Source of the DNA: Deltaproteobacteria bacterium
Lineage (GTDB): Bacteria; Desulfobacterota; Binatia; HRBIN30; CADEER01
Direction: 5' to 3'
Length of the DNA: 64,000 nt
Assembly: GCA_029262455.1 (NCBI GenBank)
Contig: JAJCZJ010000020.1
Coordinates: 1 to 64,000 of the forward strand
Shown piece after piece: positions 62,291 to 64,000 of the stretch. The notes beneath the pieces were generated by a model that was given only the letters and a program-made list of their open reading frames with translations, was not told the origin of the DNA and did no database searches. The translations under genes were made by a program, and so were the position numbers. Each line of letters opens with the position of its first letter. The first letter of the stretch is position 1.

Positions 62291-64000
62291 CTACCCACCG
62301 CCCGACGACTTGGCTCGAAACCGCATCGAATCGTTGACGGAGACATCGTCGGTGTTGAACTCGCTCTCCCAGCATGTCGCGCCATCGGAATGCCACAGTT
62401 GTATCCGAAGCGGTAGATCGAGCGGCGTATCGAGCTCCGGGAGGTTAGGCCCTTTCGCCCGTGTCTTGATCTTCGACCTGTCGCGATCGCTGGCGTTCAG
62501 GGTCATCTTCTCAACGCCACCGTGGAGGCGTTCCCGATCGCGGTATTTGAGTCCTCTCCTGGTTGCCTTCCAGTTGTCGGCAGACGCCGGGATCGTGAAC
62601 CCAGCGGTCAGTTCCACTCCGGCTCCTTGGTACACGCAAAGCACGTAGTCGCTGTCGCCCAGTGGATCGCCGAGCGACTCGACCGGCGTGCTGGGGCCGC
62701 GCGTCCACTTCCAGGCCAGCCGATCTCTCGCCGGGTTGTCGCTCGAGCGCAGTTGAAGAACCGAGATCAGCGCGCGATCGCAGCCGGGGATGTGCGACTC
62801 GGGGCAGATCGCGGTGCAGGACCCTGCTACTTCAACGCACCCGGCCGCGCATGGCGCGCCGCCCGCAATGCAATTGCCTGAGTCGCAGGTCTCATCCCCG
62901 TTGCAAAATAAGCCATCGGAGCACGAGGAACCGTCAGGGAGAACGGTATCGGATGGGCAGTCATTGCTGGAACCGTCACACGTCTCCGCGACGTCACATG
63001 GTCCGCTAGCACCTCGGCAAAGCGCGAGCGACTTTTCATCGGATGGGCAAGTCGGACTCGAGCCGTCGCACTGTTCGGTGAGATCACACAACCCGGCGGC
63101 GAGGCGACAGACTTCCCCCGCAGCCAACCGTGTGTCGACCGGGCAATCCGCCGAGTCGCCATCGCAAAACTCCTGCGGATCACAGGCTCCGGCACTAGCC
63201 CTACAGAGGCCAGTGGTGCGCATGTCGGCGGGGCAGAATCCGTCCACGCCGTTGCAGACTTCTTCCGCATCACACTCCCCGGCTTGCTGGCGACACACCC
63301 CGCCAGCGGCGCCGGCCAGATCGTGGACGCAAGCCCCCGACCCGTCGCAGAGGTCGCGCGTGCAAGCTACGTTGTCGTCACCGCAGGGCGCCCCAGCCGC
63401 ATCGAGCTGGCAGGTAGCGGAGCAGCAATCACTTCCGATCAAATTGCCGTCGTCACATTGTTCGCCAGGCGAGACAACGCCATTCCCGCAACGCGTCGAC
63501 GTGCAATTCCCGTCGCAACCGTCGCCATCGATCGCGTTGCCGTCGTCGCATTCTTCACCTGGATTCATCACAGCGTTGCCGCAACTCGCCAACACGGCCC
63601 ACGGCTCGGAACCGACCAACCCGTCGTCGACGACGAAAAAGAGCGTGCCGTCGATATTCGACAGTCTCTCTGGACTCGAGCTGATCGGACCCTCGCGGAT
63701 GTCACTAAGCCGACGTGTCCCCTCCTGAGTTCCGTCGCTTCGCCAGAGTTCGCTGCCAGATTCATCGTCGTACGCGGAAAAGAAGAGCAAGTCGCCGATC
63801 GCGAGGAGCCTGTTCGGGCCGGAGCCGGCCGGACCGGTACGAATATCGGCCGCAAGCCTAGTGCCCGCTTCCGTCCCATCGGTCACCCAGAGCTCGGAAC
63901 CATAATCAGGGCCGAAGGCAGAGAAGTAGGCGAGTTCGCCGAGCACTGTGAACCCACTGGGAGAAGAGAACCCAGGGCCGGGTATGATATCGCGAACCAC
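62291..64000 (-). CDS. Secreted ELWxxDGT / Cys-rich repeat protein with shared C-terminal module (5' end outside window)
   Basis: The last 569 residues of a longer protein; the start lies beyond 64000. In order: ELWVTDGTEAGTRL and ELWRSDGTQEGTRR repeats (hyalin-like propeller), two Myxococcus-type Cys repeats (GEECDDGNAIDGDGC, GVVSPGEQCDDGN), then about five disintegrin-like units (CDPQEFCDGDSADCPVDTR, CDLTEQCDGSSPTCPSD), and finally the shared module (YVLCVYQG, LKYRDRE, CWESEF). All of this points to an extracellular, disulphide-rich protein. Enzymatic function is not apparent. Confidence 0.85.
   Translation of the reverse strand: MVRDIIPGPGFSSPSGFTVLGELAYFSAFGPDYGSELWVTDGTEAGTRLAADIRTGPAGSGPNRLLAIGDLLFFSAYDDESGSELWRSDGTQEGTRRLSDIREGPISSSPERLSNIDGTLFFVVDDGLVGSEPWAVLASCGNAVMNPGEECDDGNAIDGDGCDGNCTSTRCGNGVVSPGEQCDDGNLIGSDCCSATCQLDAAGAPCGDDNVACTRDLCDGSGACVHDLAGAAGGVCRQQAGECDAEEVCNGVDGFCPADMRTTGLCRASAGACDPQEFCDGDSADCPVDTRLAAGEVCRLAAGLCDLTEQCDGSSPTCPSDEKSLALCRGASGPCDVAETCDGSSNDCPSDTVLPDGSSCSDGLFCNGDETCDSGNCIAGGAPCAAGCVEVAGSCTAICPESHIPGCDRALISVLQLRSSDNPARDRLAWKWTRGPSTPVESLGDPLGDSDYVLCVYQGAGVELTAGFTIPASADNWKATRRGLKYRDRERLHGGVEKMTLNASDRDRSKIKTRAKGPNLPELDTPLDLPLRIQLWHSDGATCWESEFNTDDVSVNDSMRFRAKSSGGG

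Noticed and set aside
1-64000. tRNA, rRNA and riboswitches
   Set aside because: I looked for CCA-ended cloverleaf-like arms, rRNA signature stretches and common riboswitch cores in the gaps and saw none; a covariance-model scan would be needed to be sure.

Overview
This is a GC-rich stretch of chromosome from a diderm (Gram-negative) bacterium. It carries a TonB-dependent receptor, a PqiA/PqiB/PqiC-type MCE operon and an MlaA-family lipoprotein, all of which need an outer membrane. Myxococcus-type Cys-rich repeats, FG-GAP proteins, CTERM-like sorting tails and several catabolic monooxygenases suggest an environmental lineage of the old deltaproteobacterial assemblage (Binatia- or Myxococcota-like). 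That placement is an inference; the window has no rRNA or marker set.

Layout: 0.25-3 kb, an SRPBCC protein and an FG-GAP secreted protein. 3.2-8.2 kb, two divergent TPR/glycosyltransferase-like genes. 8.6-17 kb, two large secreted proteins around a winged-helix/TPR regulator. 17-22 kb, a P450, then a His-rich exported protein next to a TonB receptor. 22-27.5 kb, a DksA/TraR protein, hypotheticals, an Lgt-like membrane protein and a secreted protein with cohesin-like and dockerin-like parts. 28-35 kb, a gene-poor, repeat-rich zone of broken secreted-protein genes around a tandem pair of DUF1566 proteins and an FAD oxidoreductase. 35-41 kb, a Baeyer-Villiger-type monooxygenase, a secreted esterase-like protein and a LysR regulator. 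41.5-42.8 kb, a rearranged sulfatase and more repeats. 42.8-46 kb, a compact three-gene operon (acyl-CoA dehydrogenase, PhnD-like binding protein, TusA-like/diiron fusion). 46-51 kb, two secreted repeat proteins around a lower-GC membrane protein. 51-54.5 kb, a pqiA-pqiA-pqiB-pqiC operon. 55-60 kb, an SGNH hydrolase, a candidate selenoprotein, a 2OG-Fe(II) oxygenase, truA and an OsmC-YcaO fusion. 60-64 kb, an MlaA-alpha/beta-hydrolase fusion and a secreted Cys-rich protein that runs off the window.

Three points stand out. First, five proteins with unrelated N-terminal architectures end in the same roughly 150-residue module, which I cannot place in a named family. Second, a small gene at 55759-56121 reads through an in-frame UGA that is followed at the right distance by a bacterial SECIS-like hairpin. 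Third, the 42.8-46 kb operon joins sulfur-, substrate-binding- and diiron-type components in a combination I do not recognise. Two families of short intergenic repeats and an approximately 210-bp direct repeat mark the decaying 28-35 kb zone.
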